From the NCBI RefSeq assembly GCF_001050135.1, contig NZ_CP012040.1, forward strand, positions 558,001-622,000: a stretch of DNA of 64,000 nt, in the 5' to 3' direction. Shown here in pieces: positions 63,129 through 64,000 of the stretch; position 1 is the stretch's first letter; each line of letters starts with the position of its first letter. The stretch is from Cyclobacterium amurskyense (GTDB lineage Bacteria; Bacteroidota; Bacteroidia; Cytophagales; Cyclobacteriaceae). The notes beneath the pieces were generated by a model. That model made no database searches, was not told the DNA's origin, and was given only the letters and a program-made list of their open reading frames with translations. A program made the translations under genes and the position numbers.

Positions 63129-64000
63129 ATGTTAAGTAGAGTTGCAAATTCAATTTATTGGCTAGGCAGGTACATGGAGCGCGCTGAAAACTACGCCCGA
63201 TTCATTAATGTTAATTTCAACTTAATGTTGGATTTACCTCCTGATTTAAAAGAACAATGGGAGCCCCTAATTATGGCGACCGGTGATCATGAACTTTATA
63301 CTTCCCGAAACAATTCCTACAAGATGAAGGAGGTAATCTATTTCTTGGCCTTTGATCATAGCAATCCTAATTCTATCATTTCCTCTGTGTCCCAAGCAAG
63401 AGAAAATGCAAGGATGATTAGGGAAAATCTCACCAAGGAAACCTGGGAAAAATTAAATGAAACCTACCATTTTGTAAACAAGGCCTCTGAGTCGAAAGTC
63501 TGGAAAAAAGAAGATCCAAGAGATTTTTTCGAAGAAGTAAAATCTAAGATCTTACTATTGTATGGACTTGCAGACAATACCGTAGCACGCACAGAGGGCT
63601 GGTATTTCCGACAACTGGGACAGTACCTGGAAAGGGCAGACAAAACTTCACGTATACTGGATGTCAAATACCATATCTTACTCCCTTCTGCTGAAGAAGT
63701 AGGCTCTCCACTGGATTTCCTTCATTGGATGGCTTTGCTAAAGTCTGTTACTGCTTTCAATACTTATAGAAGACTCTATGGCAATATCTCTCCTTCAGGC
63801 GTGGTGGAATTTCTGGTATTAAATAAATTCTTCCCTAGGTCCGTCTTTTTTTGTTTGAAAGAAGCCGAACAATGTCTCTATAAGATTTCCAAGTCAAATG
63901 GAGAGGGATATTCCAATAGTGCTGAGAAAGCAATGGGAGAATTGCGATCAAAACTGGAATTCGATGATGTCAACGATATTATTTCCAGTGGATTACACGA
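63129..64000 (+). CDS. Alpha-E domain-containing protein (5' part)
   Basis: About 290 residues from ATG at 63129 to the window end, open throughout. It starts MLSRVANSIYWLGRYMERAE, the hallmark of the helical alpha-E family, and has GWYFRQLGQYLERADKTSRIL. The missing end is probably short, since the family is about 310-320 residues. It pairs with the ATP-grasp protein; a transglutaminase-like gene is expected just downstream, outside the window. Confidence 0.93.
   Translation, partial: MLSRVANSIYWLGRYMERAENYARFINVNFNLMLDLPPDLKEQWEPLIMATGDHELYTSRNNSYKMKEVIYFLAFDHSNPNSIISSVSQARENARMIRENLTKETWEKLNETYHFVNKASESKVWKKEDPRDFFEEVKSKILLLYGLADNTVARTEGWYFRQLGQYLERADKTSRILDVKYHILLPSAEEVGSPLDFLHWMALLKSVTAFNTYRRLYGNISPSGVVEFLVLNKFFPRSVFFCLKEAEQCLYKISKSNGEGYSNSAEKAMGELRSKLEFDDVNDIISSGLH

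Noticed and set aside
1..64000. tRNA or rRNA genes
   Set aside because: No cloverleaf or rRNA-like sequence recognised in the gaps; a covariance scan would be decisive.

Overview
This window is a chromosomal segment from a member of the Bacteroidota, most likely order Cytophagales near the Cyclobacteriaceae. That placement is an inference. It rests on families typical of the phylum (DUF3108, DUF3078, DUF5687, IPExxxVDY, MbnP, PorV-like and HhH-barrel outer-membrane proteins), on promoters of the TTG / TAnnTTTG type, on weak Shine-Dalgarno sequences, and on many Bacteroidota-style lipoproteins. No tRNA, rRNA, CRISPR array, prophage or intact transposase gene was seen.

Layout. 1-5222: end of an FtsX/MacB-type permease, recA with a palindrome over its promoter, a DUF3108 protein, a PhoB/PhoR-like two-component pair and an RluA-type pseudouridine synthase. 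5223-11425: about 6 kb of accessory DNA made of interspersed hairpin modules (REP-like mosaics) around a tandemly duplicated DUF4221-like lipoprotein gene. 11426-16386: a probable copper/redox cluster in which an MbnP-family protein lies between two di-heme MauG/cytochrome c peroxidase-type lipoproteins, followed by an outer-membrane protein. 17046-21136: a TlpA-like thioredoxin lipoprotein and an ECF sigma / anti-sigma-like / secreted two-repeat protein operon.

21347-27824: M16 peptidase, O-methyltransferase, LysM lytic transglycosylase, DUF3078 protein, and dnaX with an A10 slippery run that joins a short gamma-type frame to a tau-type extension. 28042-37746: GNAT protein, DUF5687/ABC exporter pair, sulfite oxidase with its cytochrome c, TolB-like protein, GH31 glycosidase and a lipoprotein. 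37864-47929: typA, pfkA, miaA, an orphan REC-Hpt plus REC phosphorelay in a run with an MBL hydrolase and an NFACT protein, pyruvate kinase and its IPExxxVDY neighbour.

48078-58595: acpP-fabF-rnc, glutamine-dependent NAD synthetase, lgt, yidD, three envelope proteins and mscL. 58710-64000: oligopeptidase B, a truncated lipoprotein remnant next to a MITE-like repeat, and the start of an ATP-grasp / alpha-E operon.

The strongest unexplained signals are the ordered hairpin mosaics, the four-copy MITE-like family with TTTAACCCG-type ends (one copy reduced to about 50 bp), the dnaX A10 frameshift, the recA operator-like palindrome, the two-repeat effector of the ECF operon, and the di-heme/MbnP/di-heme cluster.
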